A stretch of 64,000 nt of DNA, from the NCBI RefSeq assembly GCF_025144145.1, contig NZ_CP083546.1:3426501-3490500 (forward strand), read 5' to 3'. The DNA comes from Leisingera sp. M658 (GTDB taxonomy: Bacteria > Pseudomonadota > Alphaproteobacteria > Rhodobacterales > Rhodobacteraceae). Positions 36,210-44,259 of this stretch are shown one piece after another. The notes beneath the pieces are model-generated. The model was given only the letters and a program-made list of their open reading frames with translations, had not been told where the DNA came from and ran no database searches. How positions within the stretch are numbered: the stretch's first letter is position 1; each line of letters opens with the position of its first letter. The translations under genes were made by a program, and so were the position numbers.

Positions 36210-36388
36210 TACAAGCGGCGAAACCGCCCCTCTCGTGACATTGCTGCGCAATGCACTGCCGGGCAGTGATCGAGAGCATGTTCGGCAGGCTCAAGGACTG
36301 GAGACGCATCGCAACCCGCTACGGCAGATGTCCGAAGGTGTTCCTGTCAGCAATCGCTCTTGCCGCCCTCGTCATCTACTGGCTTTGA
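36210..36388 (+). pseudogene. IS5-family transposase C-terminal remnant with micro-element
   Basis: The reading is Y-K-R-R-N-R, a 41-bp palindromic insertion (36228-36268), then IESMFGRLKDWRRIATRY, RCPKVFLSAIALAALVIYWL and TGA at 36386-36388. Removing the insert restores the canonical R-N-R-I-E catalytic-glutamate motif of IS5/IS427-type transposases in frame. Everything upstream of codon Y is missing. The sequence after the stop (GAGTCCAGAGCCTAG) may be the IS right end. Confidence 0.8.
36228..36268 (+). repeat. 41-bp palindromic micro-element, copy F
   Basis: Same family as copies A-D at 4.5-4.9 kb. It starts CCCTCTCGTG and ends CTGCCGGGCAGTG. The arms are GTG-A-CATTGC, loop TGC, GCAATG-CAC. 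It is inserted exactly between the codons CGC and ATC of an IS5-family transposase. Confidence 0.88.
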
Positions 36389-36627
36389 AACTCAAGGAGT
36401 CCAGAGCCTAGGGGCAAACCGGGGGACTTCAGGCAGCTTCGGTCCCTGGCACCTGCATATCGGCATCTTTGATGCTGCTGCGCCATGATTTCAGTGAAAG
36501 ACAGGCTCAGGTTGCCTGATCGACGTGTCTGTCGGCAGAGTTTCTGGGTCCAAAGGCATCCTAAACTGAGAGAGGCTTTGGCTCGTCTGGTTGGTTTGGT
36601 TATGCGGCGCGTTGTCTGTGGTGCAGG

Positions 36628-36816
36628 GTGCATGTCGGCGGCAATGCCAAGGACGTCTGCAAGGAACTGAAAGCCAAAACCTTTACCGTCGGCAACAACA
36701 TCTATGTGATGAAGTCTGCATTCGCCAAGGATACCGACCTGCTGGCGCATGTGCTGCAGAAGGGCAAGGGCAAGATGCCCAAGGCCAAGGACGGCGTGGC
36801 GCTGACCTCAAAGTAG
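36628..36816 (+). pseudogene. DUF4157-like (eCIS-core-type) fragment, 5' truncated
   Basis: The frame reads (R)VHVGGNAKDVCKELKAK, then TFTVGNNIYVMKSAF, LLAHVLQKGKGK and TAG at 36814. This follows the DUF4157 pattern V-R-V-H-t-g ... A-r-A-F-t-v-G-n-d-I-y ... L-L-A-H-E-L-T-H-v-v-Q. The metal-binding H-E-L-T-H is lost: LLAH runs straight into VLQ. DUF4157 domains occur in toxins and effectors, including those of extracellular contractile injection systems. No start codon with a ribosome site exists and upstream sequence is IS debris, so the 5' part is gone. The family call is by eye and moderate. Confidence 0.45.
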
Positions 36817-36953
36817 GCCTGTACCATCCTTTCGCGCGGTGCTGCTCAGCCTATTGACACATTTTAAACCTTTTTTAAGCAAAATTGCCCGCAAGATAGT
36901 CTTGAGAGACACTGGGGCGGTCAGGCTAGATTGCTCCCGGAGAAGGAGTTGCC

Positions 36954-37166
36954 ATGGTTTGGGCTGGACTGTTCGCAGGTATGATCACCGGAATGTGCGC
37001 CACGGCGTTTGGTTTTTTTGTGGCCGCGCTGCCGCTGTGGCTGAGCCTGCTGCTGTATCCGGCAGCCGGGCTGGGCGCGACCGTGCTGGTGATCGCGGGG
37101 CTTTCCCTGCGCTGCTGGCTGCAGTCGCAGCCGGTCTTCGGGCAAGCCTACGGCAACCGCGCCTAG
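36954..37166 (+). CDS. Small hydrophobic membrane protein, 70 aa
   Basis: The ATG at 36954 has a GAAGGAG ribosome site. Two hydrophobic helices (about residues 3-27 and 30-52) are followed by a short polar tail (LQSQPVFGQAYGNRA). No family recognised. Its stop overlaps the convergent trxC gene by 4 bases. The clean ribosome site and composition support it as real. Confidence 0.68.
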   Translation: MVWAGLFAGMITGMCATAFGFFVAALPLWLSLLLYPAAGLGATVLVIAGLSLRCWLQSQPVFGQAYGNRA

Positions 37167-37588
37167 CCGCGCAGCCAGCTGACGATCTGGCCTTGCCGCA
37201 TCGCGCCGGCCTGGCGCTTTTTCTCCTTGCCGCGCTCAAAGGCGACCAGGGCCGGGATGCCGCGGATGCGGTAGCGCGCACCGGTGGACGGGTGGTCCTG
37301 GGTGTTCAGCTTGACCAGCCGCGCCTTGCTGCCCAGTGCCTTGGCGGCCTTGGCAAATTCCGGCGCCATCATCCGGCAGGGCCCGCACCAGGGCGCCCAG
37401 AAATCCACCAGCAGCGGCAAATCGTCATTCTGCGCCGCCTTCTGCAATGTGGCCGGATCCACATCCACCGGCTTGCCCGGCAGCAACGCCGCGCCGCAGC
37501 TGCCGCAATTGGGGCCTTTGCCCAGCTTGTCCTCCGGCACCCGGTTCAGCTGGGCACAGGCCAGGCAGGTCAGGGTCTTGGCGCCCAT
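37163..37588 (-). CDS. trxC: Thioredoxin 2 (TrxC)
   Basis: A 141-aa zinc-containing thioredoxin. The N-terminal zinc ribbon has CLAC (8-11) and CGSC (28-31). The thioredoxin fold contains the redox-active WCGPC (67-71) and the cis-Pro region RGIPALVAFERGKE. It reduces protein disulfides in the cytosol, with roles in oxidative stress. Length and domain order are normal. Confidence 0.95.
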   Translation of the reverse strand: MGAKTLTCLACAQLNRVPEDKLGKGPNCGSCGAALLPGKPVDVDPATLQKAAQNDDLPLLVDFWAPWCGPCRMMAPEFAKAAKALGSKARLVKLNTQDHPSTGARYRIRGIPALVAFERGKEKKRQAGAMRQGQIVSWLRG

Positions 37589-37717
37589 GATGGTTCCTCC
37601 GCTTCAATCCTGCCCTGATACAGACATCGGCTGCCAGGCCGCAAGAGACACCGCCGGAGCTTCACAAACCTGTAATCAGCACTGGAAGCCGCAGGCCGCC
37701 GCTTCAATATCAAAGGC

Positions 37718-38101
37718 ATGCAACAGATACTCCGCCTCCTGCCGCCGCTTGCGGCCGTTCTGGCAGCCGCCGAACTGGCGCATTTTATGAATCTGACCGC
37801 AGGCCTGGGGGCACATCCCTGGTGGGCGGGCAAGGTGATCTGGCTGGGCGCCCTGCCCGGCCTTGTTCTGGCCCTTGCCGTCCGGCTGCTGCATCCCCCG
37901 CGCTGGCTGGCAGCCGTGGGGTTCGCGGTCTTCTGTGCCGCGGCCTTTGCCATCGCGGCAGCAGGTAAGGCGCAATTCGCCGCGTCTTATGCCGAGGACC
38001 TGCTGGCCGGGAAATTCTGGTACTTTGGCTGGATTGCCGTCTGCACCCTGGCTGCTGCTACGCTTGCAACACTTGCCGGCCCGTCTGCGGAAACCCGTTG
38101 A
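37718..38101 (+). CDS. Hypothetical membrane protein, 127 aa
   Basis: Four hydrophobic helices are predicted by eye (about 5-28, 36-60, 65-85, 100-122) with few charged residues. No conserved functional motif is seen. It lies 129 bp after trxC, divergently. It may be a small integral membrane protein of unknown role. Confidence 0.7.
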   Translation: MQQILRLLPPLAAVLAAAELAHFMNLTAGLGAHPWWAGKVIWLGALPGLVLALAVRLLHPPRWLAAVGFAVFCAAAFAIAAAGKAQFAASYAEDLLAGKFWYFGWIAVCTLAAATLATLAGPSAETR

Positions 38102-38162
38102 CCCAGCGCATTCCGCGCCGGAAGATGATTAGACGACACAACAGACATCCGGAGATTTAGCC

Positions 38163-38735
38163 ATGATTTCACGCCGGAAAATTCTGAGCACCGGTACTGC
38201 GGCCGCCGCAGCAACCTTGCTTCCGCTGCCTGCGCTGGCCCGCAAAAAGGACCCCGCTCCCTTTGATCCCACCCCGCAGGAGGTCCGGATCCGCAAAGAT
38301 TTTGCCCCGGGGCAGATCCTGGTGCTGCCGCGCTCCTACTACCTGTACTTTGTCACCGACAAACGCAAGGCGATGCGCTATGGCGTTGGCGTCGGCAAGG
38401 CTGGTCTTGAGTTCACCGGCACAGCGGTGATTGAACGCAAAAAGGTCTGGCCCACCTGGCGCCCGACCGACGAGATGATCGAACGCGATCCGCGGGCCTA
38501 TGCCAAGTTTGTCGACAATGAATACATTCAGCCCGGCGGGCCGGAAAATCCGCTGGGTGCGCGGGCCCTTTATCTGTTTCAAAACGGCATCGACACCTAC
38601 TTCCGCATCCATGGCACCAACCAGCCGCAGACCATCGGGCACTCGGTTTCCAACGGCTGCATCCGGATGATGAACGAGCACGTTACGGATCTGTATCAGC
38701 GGGTTCCGCTCGGCACGGTTGTGACAGTGCTTTAG
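38163..38735 (+). CDS. L,D-transpeptidase (YkuD domain)
   Basis: A 190-aa protein exported by Tat (MISRRKILSTGTAAAAATLLPLPALA). The catalytic YkuD motif is IHGTNQPQTIGHSVSNGCIRM, with His160 and nucleophile Cys166. It forms 3-3 cross-links or attaches proteins to peptidoglycan in the periplasm. The missing LysM domain is normal for this short type. It stands alone before cspA. Confidence 0.93.
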   Translation: MISRRKILSTGTAAAAATLLPLPALARKKDPAPFDPTPQEVRIRKDFAPGQILVLPRSYYLYFVTDKRKAMRYGVGVGKAGLEFTGTAVIERKKVWPTWRPTDEMIERDPRAYAKFVDNEYIQPGGPENPLGARALYLFQNGIDTYFRIHGTNQPQTIGHSVSNGCIRMMNEHVTDLYQRVPLGTVVTVL

Positions 38736-38933
38736 GCACGGTTCTGCCGGAGACTCCGCGTCACTTTGGATTTTTTCTTGCGCCAGGGGTGATTCCTACT
38801 CAATTCTGTCACCGCAACGTCACGCGAGTATCATCACTGTTGCCTTACCGGCGCGGTCATGACCTTTGCAGGCCGTTGCCGTTCTGCCGCATGAAGCGGG
38901 CAGAGAATTGAGACGACTTAGGAGAATACGACG

Positions 38934-39143
38934 ATGGCGACTGGCACCGTCAAATGGTTCAACACCACCAAAGGCTACGGCTTTATTGCACCCGATGATG
39001 GCGGCAAGGACATTTTTGTCCACATTTCCGCAGTTGAGCGATCAGGGCTGACCGGCCTGGCCGACAATCAGAAAGTGACTTACGAACTGCAGGCTGGCCG
39101 CGACGGCCGCGAGTCCGCGGTTGATATCGCACTGGCCTCCTGA
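38934..39143 (+). CDS. cspA: Cold-shock domain protein
   Basis: A 69-aa OB-fold RNA/ssDNA chaperone with both RNP motifs, [11 protein letters not shown] (RNP1) and DIFVHIS (RNP2). Length and sequence match the CspA family. It has a 198-bp upstream region without a gene, so a long 5' leader like that of other csp mRNAs is plausible. A hairpin terminator follows at 39176-39200. Confidence 0.96.
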   Translation: MATGTVKWFNTTKGYGFIAPDDGGKDIFVHISAVERSGLTGLADNQKVTYELQAGRDGRESAVDIALAS

Positions 39144-39175
39144 TCCGAACTTCCGATCACGCCTGAGAGCTTTCA

Positions 39176-39200
39176 AACAGCCCTGCCCGCCGGGGCTGTT
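39176..39200 (+). terminator. Hairpin terminator after cspA
   Basis: AACAGCCC (39176-39183) pairs with GGGCTGTT (39193-39200), followed by TTC. It sits 32 bp after the cspA stop and just before the convergent tesA stop. Confidence 0.75.
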
Positions 39201-39201
39201 T

Positions 39202-39843
39202 TCAATGTTGAATCGCCGTGACCAGCTGCAGGGCTGCCGGTCCGATCGCAGCCACGTTCAACGCAACGCCCCGGGCATTCGGGTGGATGCCGTCATCCTG
39301 CAAATAGGCCTGCGCCGCTGCCGGGTCGCCGCCCACCGCTGCTGCAATGCCCGCAAAGGCATCCGGGTGCAGCACCGCATCGAATTCGGCAGCCAAGTCC
39401 GGGTATATCGCATCAAAGGCGGTCTTGTAGTCCAGCCCGTAATTGCCCGGCGCCTTCATGCCGATCAGCAAGGTTTCAATACCCAAGGTTTCGGCTTCCT
39501 GCAGGATGAGGGCCAGATTGGCTCGCGCCGCCGCTGGCGCCAGGCCGCGCAGCAGGTCGTTGCCGCCCAAAAGCACGATCAACCCGTCGGGATTGTCCGA
39601 CAGCGTCCATTCCGCCCGCTCTGCCCCGCCGGCGGTGGTGTCGCCGGACACACCGGCATTCTGCAGCACCACTTCGGCGCCGTTTTCATTCAGCCAGTGC
39701 TCCAGCTGCGGCACCAGACCCTGGTCCTGCGGCAGCCCGTAACCCTGCACCAGACTGTCGCCCAATGCCGTGATCCGCAGCGGCTCAGCCCAGGCGGCGT
39801 TTGAAAAAAGCAGCAAACTCAACAGCGCCAGTATCTTGTGCAT
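39202..39843 (-). CDS. tesA: SGNH-type arylesterase/acyl-CoA thioesterase I
   Basis: A 213-aa secreted hydrolase with a signal peptide (MHKILALLSLLLFSNAAWA). Block I is ITALGDSLVQGYGLP with the catalytic Ser. Block III is VLLGGNDLLRG and block V DGIHPNARG, supplying Asp and His. It acts in the periplasm on esters or lysophospholipids. It is divergent from ybbA with only 48 bp between starts, the same neighbour order as E. coli tesA-ybbA-ybbP. Confidence 0.93.
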   Translation of the reverse strand: MHKILALLSLLLFSNAAWAEPLRITALGDSLVQGYGLPQDQGLVPQLEHWLNENGAEVVLQNAGVSGDTTAGGAERAEWTLSDNPDGLIVLLGGNDLLRGLAPAAARANLALILQEAETLGIETLLIGMKAPGNYGLDYKTAFDAIYPDLAAEFDAVLHPDAFAGIAAAVGGDPAAAQAYLQDDGIHPNARGVALNVAAIGPAALQLVTAIQH

Positions 39844-39891
39844 CGCCGCAAACACTCCATATCCGATAGGTGGATCCAACAGGCAGGCCCG

Positions 39892-40596
39892 ATGACCAAC
39901 GATAACAGCCCCGTTCTGCATCTCTTAGATGCGTCTTTGACCCTGAATAGCAATACCGGTCCGGTAGAGATTTTGCACGGCATATCGCTCGATGTGCGGC
40001 GGGGGGAGACGTTGGGGCTGGTGGGGCCGTCCGGGTCCGGCAAGTCCTCGCTTTTGATGCTGATGGGCGGGCTGGAGCAGGCCACCGGCGGCACGATCAC
40101 CGCACTTGGCCAGGATCTGACGGCAATGGACGAGGACGCGCTGGCACGTTTCCGGCGCAACAACATGGGGGTGGTGTTCCAGAGCTTTCACCTGATCCCA
40201 ACCATGACCGCTCTGGAAAATGTCGCCACGCCGCTGGAGCTGGCAGGCCACAAGGATGCCTTTGACCGTGCCCAGGCGGAACTGGAAGCGGTTGGCCTTG
40301 GCCATCGTGCCGGCCATTTCCCGGCGCAAATGTCGGGCGGTGAGCAGCAGCGCGTGGCCTTGGCGCGCGCCCTGGCGCCGCGGCCTGCGATCCTGTTGGC
40401 GGATGAACCCACCGGCAATCTGGATGAGGCCAACGGCGAGGCGGTAATGGATCTGCTGTTCGGTCTGCGCGACCGCTACGGCGCGACGCTGGTGATGGTC
40501 ACCCATGCGCCGGAACTGGCGGCCCGCTGCGACCGGGTCGTCCGCTTGCGCGACGGGCGGGTGGATGACGCCGCCGCGCGCGAGGCCGCGGAATGA
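39892..40596 (+). CDS. ybbA: ABC transporter ATP-binding protein (YbbA)
   Basis: A 234-aa LolD/MacB-type ATPase. Walker [12 protein letters not shown], signature [15 protein letters not shown], Walker [14 protein letters not shown] and the H-loop VTHAPELA are present. It forms a complex with the permease next to it, whose start overlaps its end by 4 bases. The pair with tesA suggests a role in envelope ester or lipid handling, but the substrate is unproved. Confidence 0.94.
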   Translation: MTNDNSPVLHLLDASLTLNSNTGPVEILHGISLDVRRGETLGLVGPSGSGKSSLLMLMGGLEQATGGTITALGQDLTAMDEDALARFRRNNMGVVFQSFHLIPTMTALENVATPLELAGHKDAFDRAQAELEAVGLGHRAGHFPAQMSGGEQQRVALARALAPRPAILLADEPTGNLDEANGEAVMDLLFGLRDRYGATLVMVTHAPELAARCDRVVRLRDGRVDDAAAREAAE

Positions 40597-43118
40597 ATGC
40601 TGCCGCCTTCCGCCTCGCCTGGCGTTTTGCCCTGCGCGAGCTGCGCGGAGGCCTGAAGGGGTTCCGCATTTTTCTGGCCTGTCTGGCGCTGGGAGTCGGG
40701 GTGATTGCTGCCATCGGTTCGATCCGGGCGTCGATCGAAACCGGGCTGTCGCGTGAAGGCGCGACCATTCTGGGCGGCGACGCCGAGCTGAACTTCACCT
40801 ACCGCTTTGCCAATGAGGACGAGCGCGCCTGGGTGGAGAGAAACGCAGTGCGCTATTCCGAAATTGCCGAGTTCCGCTCGATGGCGACGGTGGGCGAGGA
40901 GCGCGGGCTGACCCAAGTGAAGGCGGTGGACGGGCTGTATCCGTTGAAGGGAGCGATGCAGCTTTTGCCACCGATCCCCTTGGAGTCCGCTTTGGCAGGC
41001 CCAAAGGGCCTGCCGGGCGGCGTTATGGACCGGGTACTGGCGGACTGGCTGGGATTGCAGCCGGGCGATACGTTCCGGCTGGGTACGCAGGATTTCACGC
41101 TGACAGCACTGATCGCACTGGAACCGGATGCCGCGGCCTCGGGCTTTGAACTGGGTCCGCGCACTATGGTGCGGACAGCGGATCTGGCGGACTCCGGACT
41201 GTTGGAGCCGGGCACGCTGTTTGATACCAAATACCGGATGCAGCTGCCTGCGGGCAGCGACCTGACCGCACTGCAGGCCGAGGCCGAAGGCCTGTTTGAA
41301 ACCACCGGGATGCGCTGGCGCGATGCCAGGAACGGCGCGCCGGGGATATCCTCATTTGTGGAACGTCTCGGCGGGTTTCTGGTGCTGGTGGGCCTGTCCG
41401 GACTGGCAGTAGGCGGGGTTGGCGTTTCCGCCGCCGTGCGGGCCTATCTGGCGACCAAAACCGCCACCATCGCCACCCTGCGCACGCTGGGGGCGGAGCG
41501 GCAGACGATTTTCCTGACCTACTTTCTGCAGATCGGCGCGCTAACGCTGATCGGGGTGGGTATTGGCCTGGTTTTGGGCGGGTTGGGACCCATGCTGCTG
41601 GGGCCGCTGATTGCTGCACAGCTGCCGTTCCCGGCGGTGTTCTCGATCTATCCGTCCGCACTGGCCGAGGCCGCAATATACGGCGTGCTGACCGCCTTCA
41701 TCTTTGCCCTATGGCCGCTGGCCCGGGCCGAGCGCATCCGCGCCGCCTCGCTGTTCCGGGACGCTTTTGCCAGCCAAACGCGGCTGCCTGCACCGCGATA
41801 TCTGCTGGCGACCGCGCTGGCATTGGGGGCACTGGTGGGGCTGGCTGCCTGGTTCAGCGGCTCGGCGCAGCTGACGCTGTGGACAGCGGGCGGGCTGATG
41901 GGCGCGCTGATGGTGCTGCTGGTTGCGGCGCTTGGCATCGGTTTTCTCGCCCGCCGCGGTTCCGGTGCGTCGCGGGGGCGGCCTGCCCTTCGATGGGCGT
42001 TGTCGTCCATCGGAAGCGCCCGTGACGGCGCGGTGCCTGCGGTGCTGGCACTGGGTCTTGGCCTGACAGTACTGGCTGCCATCGGCCAGATCGACGGCAA
42101 CATGCGCCGCGCTATTGCGGGCAACCTGCCGGATGTGGCGCCCAGTTATTTCTTTGTTGATATCCAGCGCAGCCAAATGCCCGGGTTCCTGGAGCGGGTC
42201 GAGAATGACCAGGCTGTGACCCGGGTAGAGAACGCGCCGATGCTGCGCGGGGTTCTGACCCGGATCAACGGCCAGGCGGCCACGGAAGTTGCCGGTGATC
42301 ACTGGGTGGTACGCGGCGACCGCGGCATCACCTATGCCGCGGCCCGGCCTGAGGCGACGGAGGTGACTGCCGGCAAATGGTGGCCGGAGGATTATACCGG
42401 CGAACCGCAGATCAGCTTTGCCGCAGAAGAGGCGGAAGAACTGGGACTGTCCTTGGGCGACACGCTGACGCTGAACATTCTGGGCCGCGACATCACCGGC
42501 ACCATCACCAGTTTCCGCAATGTGGATTTCTCCACCGCCGGCATGGGGTTTGTGATGGTGCTGAACGAGGCCGCACTGGCCGGCGCGCCGCATAGTTTCA
42601 TCGCAACCGTCTATGCCGAAGAGCAGGCCGAGGCCGCAATCCTGCGCGATCTGGCCCGTGAGATGCCGAACATCACCGCGATCCGGATGCGCGACGCGAT
42701 CGACCGGGTGTCGGACATCCTGCGCCAGCTGGCCGCCGCCACCGCCTATGGCGCCGCAGCAACGCTGCTGACCGGGTTTCTGGTGCTGCTGGGCACGGCG
42801 GCAGCTGGAGAGCCCGCGCGCCGGTATGAGGCGGCACTGCTGAAAACCCTGGGCGCGCCGCGCAAACAGATCCTGCTGAGCTTTGCCCTGCGATCCGCCT
42901 TGCTGGGCGCCGCCGCCGGGCTGGTGGCGCTGGCGGCGGGCATTGCCGGAGCCTGGGCGATCAATGCCTATGTGTTCGAGACCAGCTATGCGGTGATCTG
43001 GCCGAATGCGCTGATGGTGATTTCAGGCGGGGTGCTGACCACGCTGCTGGCCGGACTGGCCTTTGCCCTGCGCCCGCTGGCCGCCAAGCCCGCCCGCATC
43101 CTGCGCGCAAGGGAATAA
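40593..43118 (+). CDS. ybbP: FtsX-like ABC permease (YbbP)
   Basis: An 841-aa permease with two FtsX domains. The N-terminal helix is followed by a large periplasmic domain, then helices near 260-420 and 455-480, a second periplasmic domain, and three C-terminal helices (about 710-830). Conserved stretches are ATIATLRTLGAERQTIF and RRYEAALLKTLGAPRKQIL, the coupling regions that contact the ATPase. It is translationally coupled to ybbA. Confidence 0.92.
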   Translation: MNAAAFRLAWRFALRELRGGLKGFRIFLACLALGVGVIAAIGSIRASIETGLSREGATILGGDAELNFTYRFANEDERAWVERNAVRYSEIAEFRSMATVGEERGLTQVKAVDGLYPLKGAMQLLPPIPLESALAGPKGLPGGVMDRVLADWLGLQPGDTFRLGTQDFTLTALIALEPDAAASGFELGPRTMVRTADLADSGLLEPGTLFDTKYRMQLPAGSDLTALQAEAEGLFETTGMRWRDARNGAPGISSFVERLGGFLVLVGLSGLAVGGVGVSAAVRAYLATKTATIATLRTLGAERQTIFLTYFLQIGALTLIGVGIGLVLGGLGPMLLGPLIAAQLPFPAVFSIYPSALAEAAIYGVLTAFIFALWPLARAERIRAASLFRDAFASQTRLPAPRYLLATALALGALVGLAAWFSGSAQLTLWTAGGLMGALMVLLVAALGIGFLARRGSGASRGRPALRWALSSIGSARDGAVPAVLALGLGLTVLAAIGQIDGNMRRAIAGNLPDVAPSYFFVDIQRSQMPGFLERVENDQAVTRVENAPMLRGVLTRINGQAATEVAGDHWVVRGDRGITYAAARPEATEVTAGKWWPEDYTGEPQISFAAEEAEELGLSLGDTLTLNILGRDITGTITSFRNVDFSTAGMGFVMVLNEAALAGAPHSFIATVYAEEQAEAAILRDLAREMPNITAIRMRDAIDRVSDILRQLAAATAYGAAATLLTGFLVLLGTAAAGEPARRYEAALLKTLGAPRKQILLSFALRSALLGAAAGLVALAAGIAGAWAINAYVFETSYAVIWPNALMVISGGVLTTLLAGLAFALRPLAAKPARILRARE

Positions 43119-43135
43119 ATGGCGCTGCGGCGGCC

Positions 43136-43585
43136 TTAGCGGGCGCCGCAGGAGACCGGCTGCAAAATGCGCAACAGGTCGTGGTTGTCGCACACCAATG
43201 CCTCCAGCGTGATGTCATCAAGCGAAGTATAAAACGCCTGTGCCGCATCTGCCAGCGCCACCTTGAGACGGCAGGCATCGGTCAGCGGGCAGGTATTGTC
43301 CGCGTCGGCAAAGCACTCCACCATCGGCAGGCCGCCTTCGACATCGCGAAACACGTCGCCGATCCGGATTTCCAATGCGGGCTTACCCAGGTTCATACCG
43401 CCATTGCGCCCCCGCTGGGTCGCCAGATAGCCAAGCTGGCTCAGCTGGTTGATCACCTGCGCCAGATGGTTTTCCGAGATATTGCAGCATTCGGCAATCT
43501 CGGCCTTGGTCACCAGACGGTCTTTGTGCGCGGCGCAATACATCAGCAGCCGCACGGCAATGTTGGTCCTTTTGGTAATGCGCAT
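43136..43585 (-). CDS. nsrR: Rrf2-family nitric-oxide-sensing regulator NsrR
   Basis: A 149-aa winged-helix repressor. The N-terminal MRITKRTNIAVRLLMYCA and HTH ISENHLAQVINQLSQLGYLATQRGRNGG are typical of NsrR. Three conserved cysteines, Cys91, Cys99 and Cys105 (ECFADADNTCPLTDACRL), hold an Fe-S cluster destroyed by NO. An FNR-type box lies 57-70 bp upstream. The NO-detoxifying targets are not in this window. Confidence 0.92.
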   Translation of the reverse strand: MRITKRTNIAVRLLMYCAAHKDRLVTKAEIAECCNISENHLAQVINQLSQLGYLATQRGRNGGMNLGKPALEIRIGDVFRDVEGGLPMVECFADADNTCPLTDACRLKVALADAAQAFYTSLDDITLEALVCDNHDLLRILQPVSCGAR

Positions 43586-43641
43586 GGGTCGCTCCCGCAG
43601 CTATGGTGCATCGCTTATTGCACAGGCCGCCAAAAAGCGGT

Positions 43642-43655
43642 TTGACATACATCAA
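43642..43655. promoter_or_regulatory. FNR/FnrL-type binding site
   Basis: TTGACATACATCAA matches the FNR/FnrL pattern TTGAY-N4-RTCAA. It lies in the divergent gap, 57-70 bp before nsrR and 32-45 bp before the gamma-glutamylcyclotransferase-like gene. It would tie NO sensing to oxygen or NO status through an FNR/Dnr-type factor. Confidence 0.65.
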
Positions 43656-43686
43656 TAACCGGAAACACGAACGATAGGCAGAGCGG

Positions 43687-44259
43687 ATGACAGGCCCTTA
43701 TTTCTTTGGCTACGGCAGCCTGGTGAACACGGCAACGCATGACTATGGCGGCGCCCGGCCTGCCCGGCTGCGGGGGTGGCGCCGCGCCTGGGTGCATACT
43801 GGCCTGCGCGAGGTGGCGTTCCTGTCGGCGGTCCCTTGCGCGGACAGCGTGATTGACGGGCTGATCGCCGAGGTGCCCGGGGCCGACTGGGCTGCGCTGG
43901 ATGAACGGGAATTTGCCTATGAACGGCTGCCCGCATCAGACAGGGTCCAGCATAGCCTGGGCGGGGCGCCGGAGATTTCCGTCTATGCCGTGGCAGCGGA
44001 ACAGCAAAACGGCGCCACGGATAAGCATCCCATCCTGCTCAGCTATCTGGATGTGGTGCTGCAGGGCTATTTGCAGGTCTTTGGCGAGGCAGGATTGCAC
44101 GGCTTTGCTGCCACCACCGATGGCTGGGACGCCCCGGTTCTGAACGACCGCGCCGCGCCGCGCTATCCGCGCCACCAGCCGGTTTCAGCAGCCGAGCGCA
44201 AATTGTTTGATGAACTGATCGACAGTACAGGTGCCCGCCGGATAGACTCAGGATCATGA
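43687..44259 (+). CDS. Gamma-glutamylcyclotransferase-like protein
   Basis: A 190-aa protein of the GGCT fold. The substrate-binding loop FFGYGSLVN is at the start, and the catalytic Glu may be in LDEREFAYERL. AEVPGADWAALDERE is the conserved mid-part. It may release 5-oxoproline from gamma-glutamyl compounds, but many members are uncharacterised. The stop overlaps the next gene's start by 4 bases. Confidence 0.85.
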   Translation: MTGPYFFGYGSLVNTATHDYGGARPARLRGWRRAWVHTGLREVAFLSAVPCADSVIDGLIAEVPGADWAALDEREFAYERLPASDRVQHSLGGAPEISVYAVAAEQQNGATDKHPILLSYLDVVLQGYLQVFGEAGLHGFAATTDGWDAPVLNDRAAPRYPRHQPVSAAERKLFDELIDSTGARRIDSGS

